Positions 25,051 to 33,904 are shown, counted from the first letter of the stretch. The stretch is DNA of 36,898 nucleotides from Clostridium sp. CAG:964 (GCA_000435335.1 FR891339.1:1-36898), one strand, 5' to 3'. Made by a program: numbers and translations. The notes: generated by a model from the sequence alone, not told the origin.

Positions 25051-25810
25051 TGCAGTCACCGCCTGTAGCAATTAATGTAAGTGTGTCTGATATTTTTTGG
25101 TACAGCTGCTCGTTTGTGCAGCCGCCGCGGTAAATTTGGTGGAAAATTTCGCCGTCCTTTATAAATAAAATTCTGCCTGCATTGCTTGCCGCTTTTACGG
25201 AGTGCGTAACCATTAGAATTGTCTGTCCCATTTGGTTAATTTCGCTGAAAATCTCAAGCATATCGTCGGCAGAGCGTGAGTCCAGTGCACCTGTAGGCTC
25301 ATCGGCAAGTATAAGCCGTGGTGAGGTTATTAAGGCTCTTGCTACAGCTGCACGCTGTTTTTGTCCGCCGGAAACCTCATATGGGAATTTATTTAGAATA
25401 TCGGTAATCCCGAGTTTGGTTGCTATAGGCTGCAGCTTTTTTTCCATAATTTTGTAATTATCTCCTGATAAAACCAGAGGCAAAAATATGTTGTCCTTTA
25501 TAGAAAAGGTATCAAGCAGGTTGAAATCCTGAAAAACAAAGCCTAAATTGTCACGCCTAAAGGCAGAAAGCTCTTTGTCTTTTATTTCGGACATTTTTTT
25601 GTTATCTAAAAAAACCTCACCCTTTGTTGGCTTGTCGAGGGCGGCCAAAATATTCAACAGGGTGGTTTTTCCCGAACCGGATTCACCCATTATAGCCACA
25701 TATTCTCCCTCGTTTACTGAAAAAGATACATTTGATAATGCCTGTACACGGTTGCCGCCAAAACGGGTGGTATATATTTTTTCCAGACATTGTACATCAA
25801 GCAGTGCCAT
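25043..25810 (-). CDS. BceA-type ABC transporter ATPase
   Basis: The 255-residue ATPase has Walker A GESGSGKTT (42-50), Q-loop Q94, signature VSGGQ (146-150), Walker B LILADE (166-171) and the switch His in MVTHS. The sequence belongs to the MacB/LolD/BceA class. Immediate coupling to a BceB-type permease and a BceRS-like two-component system identifies it as the energy unit of a peptide-antibiotic target-protection transporter. ATG follows AAGGAGGA. A promoter with two direct repeats lies between it and the kinase gene, so the transporter genes can be induced separately from the regulators. Confidence 0.95.
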   Translation of the reverse strand: MALLDVQCLEKIYTTRFGGNRVQALSNVSFSVNEGEYVAIMGESGSGKTTLLNILAALDKPTKGEVFLDNKKMSEIKDKELSAFRRDNLGFVFQDFNLLDTFSIKDNIFLPLVLSGDNYKIMEKKLQPIATKLGITDILNKFPYEVSGGQKQRAAVARALITSPRLILADEPTGALDSRSADDMLEIFSEINQMGQTILMVTHSVKAASNAGRILFIKDGEIFHQIYRGGCTNEQLYQKISDTLTLIATGGDCNA

Positions 25811-25840
25811 AAAAATCCTCCTTGTTTTCTTGATATAATT

Positions 25841-25909
25841 ATTATACCTTTTTTAGTTGTCGCATAAAATTTATTTGTGTTACATTTTGCAGGGTTAATG
25901 TGACATTTT
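25841..25909 (-). promoter_or_regulatory. inducible promoter and candidate BceR operator of the ABC transporter
   Basis: Minus-strand TATAAT (25841-25846) lacks a good -35 hexamer, as expected for an activator-dependent promoter. Upstream are two near-identical 11-mers read on the plus strand, TGTTACATTTT (25878-25888) and TGTGACATTTT (25899-25909). They are 21 bp apart, about two helical turns, and sit roughly 43 to 74 bases upstream of the predicted start. OmpR/PhoB-type regulators bind such direct repeats. Confidence 0.6.
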
Positions 25910-25920
25910 TGTAAGACGGC

Positions 25921-26919
25921 CTACTCCGCCTTTAGGTCGTAGGTGTTGAAGTCAATAAAAAATGTACTGCCCTTGCCCGGGTAAGAGATTACCGTAAGCT
26001 TGTGGGAAAGCTTTTTGGCGGCCCGGTGGCACAGGTAAAGTCCCAGTCCGGTTGATTTTTTATCTGTTCTGCCGTTGTAGCCTGTAAAGCCCTTTTCAAA
26101 AATCCTAGGTAAATCCTCCGCCGCAATGCCTATGCCGGTGTCTTTAATTTCTAAAATGTTGTTACTGCCTACGGTAATGGTTATGCCGCCGCTTTCGGTG
26201 TATTTTATGGCGTTGTCAATAAGCTGTTCTATAATAAACAACAACCATTTTTGGTCTGTAAGAATTAGAGCTTCTGTAGGGGTGTAGTGCAGGCTTAGCT
26301 TTTTGCGTATAAACTGTGGGGCATAGTGGCGTATTGCCAGCTTTATAATAGGATCCAAAGGCTGAAGTTTTAGTACAAAGTCGTTTGGCCCGTTTAGCCT
26401 AAAATAGCACAGTACCATTTCAACATACTGCTCTATTCTGAAAAGCTGTGACAACAGCTCACGATTTTCGTCGGTGTCGTTGCTTTGCAGTACCATCTTC
26501 ATTACAGATATAGGGGTTTTAATCTGATGCACCCAGGTAGTATAGTAGTCTATGCTTTCCTGGCGGGCTTTTTCAAAGTTTGTGGTTGCCTCACGGTTAA
26601 GCTGCCACATTTGGTTTATTATTTCCCTATAGTCTTGCTCCACAAGGCTTCCCTCTATGGTAAGTGGCTCTGTTTGCAGTTCTGCATTGTGCAGCAGGTA
26701 CCGGCACTGTTTGTGGCGTTTGTAGTACCTGTAGAAATGGAACGGTATAATTAAGGCAAGTATAAGTGCCGACAGTGCGTAGCCGTACAAAAGCGGTTCC
26801 AACGGCACAGCATATGCCCAAAGCATAAGAAACATTATTATGTACAGTACAGCCACAGCTATAATGGCAAGCAGGTGGCTGTACAGGTATGTGCCTATAA
26901 GTTTAATGTTTTTTTTCAT
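25921..26919 (-). CDS. BceS-type intramembrane-sensing histidine kinase
   Basis: The 332-residue kinase has two membrane helices (about 14-35 and 43-63) joined by only a few residues, so it has no external sensor domain. This is the mark of BceS-like kinases that are switched on by their ABC permease. The phosphorylated histidine is H131 in TTWVHQIKTPISVMK. The N box is LIDNAIKYTES, followed by EIKDTGIGI, EKGFTGYNGR and STGLGLYL. It lies 11 bases after the response regulator gene. The two form a transcript that continues toward the ABC genes, where a second promoter begins. Confidence 0.94.
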   Translation of the reverse strand: MKKNIKLIGTYLYSHLLAIIAVAVLYIIMFLMLWAYAVPLEPLLYGYALSALILALIIPFHFYRYYKRHKQCRYLLHNAELQTEPLTIEGSLVEQDYREIINQMWQLNREATTNFEKARQESIDYYTTWVHQIKTPISVMKMVLQSNDTDENRELLSQLFRIEQYVEMVLCYFRLNGPNDFVLKLQPLDPIIKLAIRHYAPQFIRKKLSLHYTPTEALILTDQKWLLFIIEQLIDNAIKYTESGGITITVGSNNILEIKDTGIGIAAEDLPRIFEKGFTGYNGRTDKKSTGLGLYLCHRAAKKLSHKLTVISYPGKGSTFFIDFNTYDLKAE

Positions 26920-26930
26920 ACGGTACCTCC

Positions 26931-27602
26931 TTAAGAAATAATATACCCTTGACCTACCTTTGTGGTTATAAAGCCCTCAAGCCCTATTTGCTCCAGCTTT
27001 TTGCGCAGTCGGTTTACATTTACCGTAAGGGTGTTTTCCTCTACATAAGAGTCCATCTGCCACAGCCTTGTCATTAGGCTGTCACGGCTTACTATTTTTC
27101 CCTTGTTTTCCATTAAGGTTTGCAAAATACGGAATTCGTTTTTGGTTAGCTCCAGAGTTTGTCCGTTGTAGCTTAGGGTAGAGTCGTTTAGGTTCAGTAC
27201 TGCACCTCCTCGTTCCAGCACCGGCACTTTTCCGGCAAGGTCATAGGTGCGCCTGAGCATAGCCTGTATTTTAGCCGTTAAAACGTTTAGGTCTACAGGC
27301 TTTGGTATAAAGTCATCCCCGCCCATATTCATAGCCATTACAATGTTCATATTGTCGGCGGCAGAGGATAAAAAAATTATAGGCACATTTGATACTTTGC
27401 GTATTTGCGTACACCAATGGTAGCCGTTGTAAAAGGGCAGCATTATGTCCAGCATAACCAAGTGAGGGTCAAATTCAGTAAATTCCGGCATAATCTCTTG
27501 CAGATTGCCGGCACAGTGCACAGTGTTGCCCCAGCTTTCTATTTGCTTTTTCATAACTCCTGCCAAGTCGGCGTCGTCCTCAACTATAAATATTTTATAC
27601 AT
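26931..27602 (-). CDS. BceR-type OmpR-family response regulator
   Basis: The 223-residue protein has a receiver domain (1 to about 120) with acidic pocket E8-D9-D10, phospho-acceptor D52 in VMLDIMLP and K101 in IPKPV. It then has an OmpR-type winged helix (about 128-222) ending KVGQGYIIS. It is presumably phosphorylated by the adjacent kinase and activates the ABC transporter promoter at 25841-25909. ATG is preceded by GAGGTAC. It is the first gene of the module. Confidence 0.95.
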   Translation of the reverse strand: MYKIFIVEDDADLAGVMKKQIESWGNTVHCAGNLQEIMPEFTEFDPHLVMLDIMLPFYNGYHWCTQIRKVSNVPIIFLSSAADNMNIVMAMNMGGDDFIPKPVDLNVLTAKIQAMLRRTYDLAGKVPVLERGGAVLNLNDSTLSYNGQTLELTKNEFRILQTLMENKGKIVSRDSLMTRLWQMDSYVEENTLTVNVNRLRKKLEQIGLEGFITTKVGQGYIIS

Positions 27603-27632
27603 AGCTTGTACCTCGGTTTTTTTATTGCTTTC

Positions 27633-27661
27633 AGTATATTCTATTTTGAATTTTATTGCAA
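27633..27661 (-). promoter_or_regulatory. promoter of the response regulator-kinase genes
   Basis: On the minus strand: TTGCAA (27656-27661), a 17-bp spacer and TATACT (27633-27638), about 30 bases before the response regulator start. Confidence 0.5.
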
Positions 27662-27690
27662 TGAAAAAGGAGGCAGATTTTACTGCCTCC
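27661..27690 (-). terminator. terminator of the antiporter gene
   Basis: A perfect 8-bp stem, GGAGGCAG (27669-27676) with CTGCCTCC (27683-27690). On the minus strand it is followed by TTTTTCAT. It isolates the Bce module from the antiporter. Confidence 0.75.
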
Positions 27691-27713
27691 CAAATAGTCG
27701 GATATTTAATATT

Positions 27714-28967
27714 TTATATAACGGATTCGCTCATTTGCTCAGGTGTTTCGTACACAGGCTCCGGCTTTGGCTGTTTGCCCTTGTTTTTGCTGTTTTTGTC
27801 TGCAAATACAAATTTCAGTATTACAGGGGCTACTATAGTTGTTACTACCACGACTATTACAATAGGTGCAAACAGGTCTTTGTCCATTAGTCCCATTGAA
27901 AGTCCCTTGTCGGCAACAATAAGTGCAACCTCACCACGGGAAATCATTCCTGCGCCTACCTGCAGGCTTTCTTTGTTTGTAAAGCCGCACAGCTTAGCGC
28001 CTAAGCCACAACCAATCATTTTTGTTATTACGGCTATTATTGCCAGTAAAACGGCAAATATAATAATGGTAGCGGACATTGCAGGCAACTCTACCTTTAA
28101 GCCTATGCTTGCAAAGAAGATAGGCGACAGCAGCATATATGAAAGGGTGTCGAAACGCATTCCCAAATATTCACGCCTGCTGGTGTTGGACAGTATCAAG
28201 CCGGCTATATACGCACCGGTAATATCTGCCACGCCGAACACAACCTCAGACATCCACGCCATTAGCAGACAGAATGTAAAGGCAAGTATAACAAATCTTC
28301 TGTAGTCCTTTTTGTAGCGGTCCATATACATCGAGAACAGCTTGTAGCACACAAAGCCTGCACCGCCCGAGAATGCAAAGAAACCAAGTATCTTTAGGAA
28401 TACCACCAGCATATCAACATTAGGGTCGGCAAAGCTTGAAATAATGGTAAGGGCTACAATACCCAAAATATCGTCAATAATGGCGGCACCCAATATAGCG
28501 TTGCCGGCACGGGTGTTCAGCTTGCCCATTTCCTTTAGTGTTTCTACCGTAATACTTACCGATGTAGCCGTTAAAATTACGCCTATAAACATTTGCTTTA
28601 AGAATGTAAGCTGAGAGCTGTCGCCCTGTGTAGGCGGCATAACAAGGGCTGTAAGCAGATAGCCGCCTATAAGCGGTATTATAACGCCCAGTAGTGCTAT
28701 TATGGCTGAAGCCTTACCGGTTTTTTTAAACTCTTTTATGTCTGTTTCCAGTCCGGCAGAGAACATAAGCACTATAACGCCCAGTGAGGATACCTGACTT
28801 ATAAATTCGTCCTCGCGCAGTACACCCAGTAAAGCAGGGCCAAGTATTAAGCCTGCCAGCAAAGCGCCTACTACCTGCGGCATATGAAAGCGTTTAAATA
28901 CTAAACCAAAAATTTTTGTGGAAATAAGAATAAGAGCTATGTTAAGTATAAACATATATTCTTCCAT
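27714..28967 (-). CDS. CPA2-family cation:proton antiporter
   Basis: The 417-residue membrane protein has about twelve hydrophobic helices and the CPA2 (KefB/NapA-like) signatures: FHMPQVVGALLAGLILGP (27-44), GLETDIKEF (72-80) and the ion-binding pair D165-D166 in AAIIDDILGI. SIGLKVELP matches a late loop, and SRGEVALIVADKG is the conserved helix-10 region. It lacks the C-terminal RCK/TrkA-N domain of KefB, ending instead in a short Lys/Pro/Glu tail. It probably exchanges Na+ or K+ for H+. ATG follows GAGGGG. It is monocistronic, with its own promoter and terminator. Confidence 0.92.
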   Translation of the reverse strand: MEEYMFILNIALILISTKIFGLVFKRFHMPQVVGALLAGLILGPALLGVLREDEFISQVSSLGVIVLMFSAGLETDIKEFKKTGKASAIIALLGVIIPLIGGYLLTALVMPPTQGDSSQLTFLKQMFIGVILTATSVSITVETLKEMGKLNTRAGNAILGAAIIDDILGIVALTIISSFADPNVDMLVVFLKILGFFAFSGGAGFVCYKLFSMYMDRYKKDYRRFVILAFTFCLLMAWMSEVVFGVADITGAYIAGLILSNTSRREYLGMRFDTLSYMLLSPIFFASIGLKVELPAMSATIIIFAVLLAIIAVITKMIGCGLGAKLCGFTNKESLQVGAGMISRGEVALIVADKGLSMGLMDKDLFAPIVIVVVVTTIVAPVILKFVFADKNSKNKGKQPKPEPVYETPEQMSESVI

Positions 28968-29045
28968 TATATTTCCCCTCTTTTCCTTTTAAACTGAAAC
29001 CGCCAAGCAGTCTGCATAAAACGGGCTGTTTCGCGTTCGTAAGCT

Positions 29046-29074
29046 ATTATATTACTTTTTGCACATAAGGTCAA
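29046..29074 (-). promoter_or_regulatory. promoter of the antiporter
   Basis: On the minus strand: TTGACC (29069-29074), a 17-bp spacer and perfect TATAAT (29046-29051). The leader of about 75 bases contains arms GAAACAGCC and GGCGGTTTC that can form a 9-bp stem with one mismatch. Confidence 0.7.
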
Positions 29075-29156
29075 GGAGAAACCGTGACTACTTTTGTAGA
29101 TTTGCTGTAGAAGCTGCCAATTTGTTAATAATGTATATGTTGTTTGTAACATTTTA

Positions 29157-29185
29157 TTGACATTTGCACATAATTTATTTATAAT
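29157..29185 (+). promoter_or_regulatory. consensus promoter of the TetR-RND operon
   Basis: Perfect TTGACA (29157-29162), a 17-bp spacer and perfect TATAAT (29180-29185). A promoter this strong ahead of a repressor-exporter pair fits tight repression. Confidence 0.85.
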
Positions 29186-29196
29186 TATCAGTGATA

Positions 29197-29209
29197 TGAC
29201 AGGTTGTCA
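29197..29209 (+). promoter_or_regulatory. candidate TetR operator
   Basis: TGACA-GGT-TGTCA is a perfect inverted repeat that starts about 12 bases after the -10 element, over or just past the transcription start. The outer arms GTGA and TCAC extend its symmetry imperfectly. The position suits autorepression by the first gene product. Confidence 0.6.
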
Positions 29210-29261
29210 CTTGCATACCGTAGTGTGTCGGTGCAGAATTAAACAAGGAGGGGAATAATGC

Positions 29262-29870
29262 TTGATAAAGCAGACCTACTACAATCTTCCAAAGGATAAA
29301 AAGGAAAGAATATTAAAGGCTATAATAAGCGAAATTGATAAATACAACTTTGAGGATATTTCAATAAACCGCATAGTTCATACGGCAAAAATATCCCGTG
29401 GAAGCTTCTACCAATACTTTGACAATAAGACAGATTTATTTCATTTAATACTTGAGGATTTTAGGCTGGATATGTGCAACACTTGTAAATCCGCACTAAA
29501 TAAGACAAACGGGGATTTAATTGGTGCCTGCAAAATTGTGTTTGACTATGTTGTGCAGGTTTCCGCAAAGCAGTATTATGCATCGGCATTTAAAACAGTG
29601 TTTAGCTTTACCGACTATAACAGTCAGTTTTTAATTGAAAAATCCTGCCCTCAGGGTGAGCCGGTTATTCAAGAAATTATGCAGCTGGTAAACAAAAGCC
29701 TGTTAAATATTGAAAGTGAAGGCGACATAGAGGTTATGCTGGAAATAGTAGTTGCTGTGCTTTGCAAGTCATGGTTTGAAATTTTCGTAATGAAAATGGA
29801 CGCTGCGGCTGTTAAGAATAAATTAGACCATATGCTTCTTTTAATGAAGAACGGTTTTTACAGGAGGTAA
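29262..29870 (+). CDS. TetR-family regulator of the RND exporter
   Basis: The 202-residue regulator has the TetR helix-turn-helix at about 28-55 (ISINRIVHTAKISRGSFYQYFDNK) and a variable ligand domain after it. The N-terminal YYNLPKDKKERIL matches many Firmicute TetR proteins, which fixes the start near here. The TTG at 29262 sits 10 bases after the GGAGG core of AAGGAGGGG. An out-of-frame ATG at 29258 is closer to the same site. It is followed by the RND gene after 2 bases, and the RND ribosome site lies inside its last codons, so the pair is cotranscribed and coupled. Confidence 0.9.
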   Translation: MIKQTYYNLPKDKKERILKAIISEIDKYNFEDISINRIVHTAKISRGSFYQYFDNKTDLFHLILEDFRLDMCNTCKSALNKTNGDLIGACKIVFDYVVQVSAKQYYASAFKTVFSFTDYNSQFLIEKSCPQGEPVIQEIMQLVNKSLLNIESEGDIEVMLEIVVAVLCKSWFEIFVMKMDAAAVKNKLDHMLLLMKNGFYRR

Positions 29871-29872
29871 AG

Positions 29873-32800
29873 ATGTTATCAAAATTCAGTGTTAAAAAAC
29901 CGTTTACGGTGCTGGTAGCCGTAATAATGGTTATAGTGCTTGGCGTTGTTTCGTTTATAGGTATGACTCCAAACCTAATGCCAAATATGGACTTCCCGTA
30001 TATGATAGTTGTAACTACATATCCCGGTGCAAGTCCTGAGCTTGTAGAAACAACCGTAACCAAGCCTTTAGAGCAGGCGTTGGCTACCCTTGACGGCGTA
30101 AAGGAGATTACCTCTGCATCAAGCGACAACTATTCTATGGTTACTATAGAATATGAAGACGGTACCAATATGGATACTGCCACAGTAGATGTAAGCGGCA
30201 AAATAGACACTCTTGAGGGAGGCTGGGACGATACCGTAGGTACGCCAACCCTTATGAAAATTAATCCGGATATGATGCCGGCGTCTGTTGTTGCCGTTGA
30301 TGTAAAGGGTATGGAGGTAGCGGAGCTTACCGATTATGTAAACAACACCCTGCTTAACCGGCTTGAGGGTGTAGACGGCGTTGCCTCAATTTCTACTATA
30401 GGCGATGTTGAAGAGGGCATTAATGTATCTATTAATCAGAAGAAGCTTAAGAAGATTAATAAAAAGGTGCAGGACGCCATAGACAGCAAGTTTGACGAGT
30501 CAAAAAGCGAGCTTAACTCTAACCTTACTAAGCTGAATGACGGTCTGGAGCAAACAAAAGAGGGTCAGCAAAAAATACAGGACGGCAAAGAACAGCTTGA
30601 AAAACAGCGTAAAGAGGTAAACCAACAGCTTTCCTCTGCACAAAGCCAGCTTGACCAAAAGCAGTCTGAAATTTTAAACGGAAAAATGCAGATACTCAAC
30701 ACGCTGTCCTCATTAACGGCTCAGCGTACACAGCTGCAAAGCACCTATCAGCAGTTGGTGTCTATTCAAAAAATAGTGCTTGAGCTGCAAAAAAATATAC
30801 AGGATATGACCTCCGCCATAACTAAGCTGGAGGCGTATAAAACCACTGCAGACAGTCTGAACACCGCTATTGAAACACTTACACCGGGTACAGACGAGTA
30901 TAATCAGGCAAAGCAGCAGCTTGAGGAGCTTGACGAACAGCTAAAGAAAATGGGCATTACCTCTGCAAATTTGTCAGACAAAATTGACGAGTACAGCCAA
31001 AGCCTGGCATCGCTTCAAGGCTCTATGGAAGCTATTAAGCAGTCGTTAAGCACACAGGGCTTTACTGCCGACACACTGCAGGACGCTATTGACGAGCTAA
31101 AGGGCGGTATAGACAAAATAGACGCCGCCATCGAAGGGCTTAACACTACTCTGAAACAGCTCGAGGCAGGCACGCTGACACTAAGCAGTGCCTTGCAGGA
31201 GCTTAACAGGCAAAAGGACGAGGCAAGCTACAAAATGAACTCTGCCTATGTTGAGCTGCGTGTAAACGAGGCCACTCTTTCTACTACACAAACACAGCTG
31301 GAGTCTACAAAAAAGGAGCTTGAAACAGCCCTTGATACTATAGACGAAAAGCAAGAGGAAACAAAGGATAAGTCCGACCTTACAAAAACCATTACCCTTG
31401 AAATGGTTTCCGGTATTTTAACGGCAGAAAACTTCTCTATGCCGGCGGGCTACATAACCCAAAGCGGCGACAAGTATTTGGTGCGTGTAGGCGACAAGCT
31501 GACAGACCAAAAGGAAATTGAAAATCTTCTGCTGTTTGACCTTGGTATAGACGATTTAGACCCTATATATCTAAAAGATGTTGCAGATGTTTTCGTGAAG
31601 AATAATTCTGACGAGGTTTACGCAAAAATAAACGGCAGTGACGGTGTAATGCTTTCCTTTACAAAGTCCTCTGAATCTGCCGTTGCCACTGTTTGTGCAA
31701 ACATTGAAAATAAGCTGAAAAGCATAAAGGAAGATAACCCTGATTTTAACTATACTGTTCTTATGGATCAGGGTGAATATATAAATGTTGTTATAAACAG
31801 TGTTCTTGAAAATTTAGTAATCGGTGCGGTGTTTGCCGTTATAATACTTCTGCTGTTCCTGCGGGATATTAAGCCTACGCTTATAGTCGCCTGCTCTATA
31901 CCGCTTTCGGTGGTATTTGCCATTGTGCTTATGTATTTCAGCGGTGTAACACTGAATATTATCTCGCTGTCCGGCTTGGCGGTAGGCGTAGGTATGCTTG
32001 TGGATAACTCGGTAGTAGTTATAGAAAATGTTTACCGGCTGCGTAATATGGGTATGTCGGCCGTACAGGCGGCTATGAACGGCGCAAGACAGGTTGCAGG
32101 TGCTATCACGGCGTCTACACTTACTACAGTGTGTGTGTTTTTGCCTATAGTTTTTGTACAGGGCCTAACAAGACAAATCTTCTCTGACCTTGCCCTTACT
32201 ATTACATATTCGCTTATGGCAAGCTTGATTGTGGCACTTACACTTGTACCGGCAATGGGTAAATCCTTGTTTAAAAGGGTAAAGCCACGCTCACATAAAT
32301 TTATGGACGGTATGCTGAAATATTACGAAAAGGCAGTGCGCTTTACTTTGGCACACAGGGCAATTTCACTTATTGCAGCATTTGTACTTCTTGCAGGCAG
32401 TACGGCTCTTGCAATGTCAAGAGGATTCAGCTTTATGCCAAGTGCCAGCAGCTCTGAAATACAGGTAAGCATATCAATGCCAAAGGGTAGTAAAATGGCA
32501 GACACTGTAAAAGCCTCCGAAAAGCTGTTAAAGGTTATAAACGAATCCGACAAATACGAAACCGTAGGCGCTATGGTAGGCAGCACTATGAGCATTATGG
32601 GTATGGGCGGAAGTACCGATACGCAAAACGCTACATTATATATGGTGCTTAAAGATGAATTTGCAAAGCAAAGTAACGAAATTTCTACCGACTTGCAAAA
32701 GCAAGCTGACGAAATGTTTAAGGACGGTACAGAGGTAAGCGTAAGCGGCGGCAGTATGAACTCTATGTCTGCACTTACAGGCAGCGGCGTAGGCGTTAAA

Positions 32801-33904
32801 ATATACTGTGACGACCTTGACAAGCTGCAAAAGGCGGCAAATGACATTACAAAAATAATTTCTGATGTAGACGGCATAGAAAAAGCCGACAACGGTATTT
32901 CAGACACAACCTCTGAACTTAGAATAACCGTAGATAAAGAAAAGGCTATGAAAAACTCCCTAACTGTTGCACAGGTGTTCCAGCAGGTGGCGTCACTTAT
33001 TAAAAGCGAAAACACAGCCACCTCTCTTACAACCGACAACGGCTCTGCTATAGATGTAGTTGTGGTAGACCAGCAGAAAGAGGAGTTTACCCCTGAAAAG
33101 CTTATGGATCAAAAGCTTACCTACACCACAACCGAGGGCGATGAAAAAACCATAGCCTTAGGTGAAATATCTACTATTAAAAAGGCAGACTCTATGAGCT
33201 CCATCAGCAGAGAAAACCAAAAGCGTTACCTAACCGTTACAGGAGATATTAAGGACGGCTACACCACAACCGATGTTTCCTCAAGAGTTCAGTCGGCGGT
33301 TGAAAAATATCAGCACGGCTCCGAGATAACTATCGACTTTAGCGGCGAAAACGAAACCACTATGGAGTCGGTATTTGAGCTGTTCAAAATGCTTGTATTG
33401 GGTATAGTGTTTATTTACCTGATAATGGTGGCGCAGTTCCAAAGCTTAAAATCACCGTTTATAGTTATGTTTACAATCCCTCTTGCCTTTACCGGCGGCT
33501 TTATAGGTCTGTTTATTACAGGCTTTGACATAAGCGTTGTTTCACTTATCGGCTTTGTTATGCTGTGCGGTGTTGTAGTAAACAACGGTATTGTGCTTGT
33601 AGACTACATCAACCAGCTGCGCATAGAGGGTATGGAGAAAAAAGAAGCGTTGGTTCAGGCAGGTAAAATAAGAATGCGACCAATACTTATGACAGCCATT
33701 ACCACAATTATAGGTCTGTTCTCTATGGCACTGGGCATAGGCGAGGGTGCAGAAATGATGCAGCCTGTAGCTATAGTGTGCATAGGCGGCTTGCTGTATG
33801 CTACTATAATGACGCTGTTTATAGTGCCTGTTATGTATGACCTGTTTAACAGAAAGCCAATGCGTGCGGTAAGCGAAGAGGACTTAAAGGAAATTGACGA
33901 TTAA
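29873..33904 (+). CDS. RND-superfamily exporter with a ~300-residue coiled-coil insertion
   Basis: The 1343-residue protein is an HAE1/AcrB-type RND permease with two repeats of one plus five membrane helices. It starts FSVKKPFTVLVAVIMVIVLG and has PGASPELVETTV and VGVGMLVDNSVVVIEN (helix 4; one proton-relay Asp kept, the second is Asn). Helix 10 has VVVNNGIVLVDYIN, without the AcrB lysine. Firmicute RND proteins are usually about 1030-1065 residues. The excess is residues about 197-500, rich in Gln, Glu, Lys, Leu and Ser with heptad character, inserted where AcrB enters its docking subdomain; the normal fold resumes at ITLEMVSGILTAENFSMPAGYI. It should project outside the membrane. The substrate is unknown; the TetR partner suggests drug or lipid export. 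No separate adaptor gene is adjacent. Confidence 0.92.
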   Translation: MLSKFSVKKPFTVLVAVIMVIVLGVVSFIGMTPNLMPNMDFPYMIVVTTYPGASPELVETTVTKPLEQALATLDGVKEITSASSDNYSMVTIEYEDGTNMDTATVDVSGKIDTLEGGWDDTVGTPTLMKINPDMMPASVVAVDVKGMEVAELTDYVNNTLLNRLEGVDGVASISTIGDVEEGINVSINQKKLKKINKKVQDAIDSKFDESKSELNSNLTKLNDGLEQTKEGQQKIQDGKEQLEKQRKEVNQQLSSAQSQLDQKQSEILNGKMQILNTLSSLTAQRTQLQSTYQQLVSIQKIVLELQKNIQDMTSAITKLEAYKTTADSLNTAIETLTPGTDEYNQAKQQLEELDEQLKKMGITSANLSDKIDEYSQSLASLQGSMEAIKQSLSTQGFTADTLQDAIDELKGGIDKIDAAIEGLNTTLKQLEAGTLTLSSALQELNRQKDEASYKMNSAYVELRVNEATLSTTQTQLESTKKELETALDTIDEKQEETKDKSDLTKTITLEMVSGILTAENFSMPAGYITQSGDKYLVRVGDKLTDQKEIENLLLFDLGIDDLDPIYLKDVADVFVKNNSDEVYAKINGSDGVMLSFTKSSESAVATVCANIENKLKSIKEDNPDFNYTVLMDQGEYINVVINSVLENLVIGAVFAVIILLLFLRDIKPTLIVACSIPLSVVFAIVLMYFSGVTLNIISLSGLAVGVGMLVDNSVVVIENVYRLRNMGMSAVQAAMNGARQVAGAITASTLTTVCVFLPIVFVQGLTRQIFSDLALTITYSLMASLIVALTLVPAMGKSLFKRVKPRSHKFMDGMLKYYEKAVRFTLAHRAISLIAAFVLLAGSTALAMSRGFSFMPSASSSEIQVSISMPKGSKMADTVKASEKLLKVINESDKYETVGAMVGSTMSIMGMGGSTDTQNATLYMVLKDEFAKQSNEISTDLQKQADEMFKDGTEVSVSGGSMNSMSALTGSGVGVKIYCDDLDKLQKAANDITKIISDVDGIEKADNGISDTTSELRITVDKEKAMKNSLTVAQVFQQVASLIKSENTATSLTTDNGSAIDVVVVDQQKEEFTPEKLMDQKLTYTTTEGDEKTIALGEISTIKKADSMSSISRENQKRYLTVTGDIKDGYTTTDVSSRVQSAVEKYQHGSEITIDFSGENETTMESVFELFKMLVLGIVFIYLIMVAQFQSLKSPFIVMFTIPLAFTGGFIGLFITGFDISVVSLIGFVMLCGVVVNNGIVLVDYINQLRIEGMEKKEALVQAGKIRMRPILMTAITTIIGLFSMALGIGEGAEMMQPVAIVCIGGLLYATIMTLFIVPVMYDLFNRKPMRAVSEEDLKEIDD

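Noticed and set aside
27505..28305. Plus-strand open frame of 266 codons opposite the antiporter and response regulator start
   Set aside because: It runs antisense to a membrane protein with clear CPA2 motifs, shows no family resemblance, and its composition follows the complementary codons.
32323..33039. Minus-strand open frame of 238 codons inside the RND gene
   Set aside because: It is a shadow of the RND coding frame, with no ribosome site or recognisable motif.
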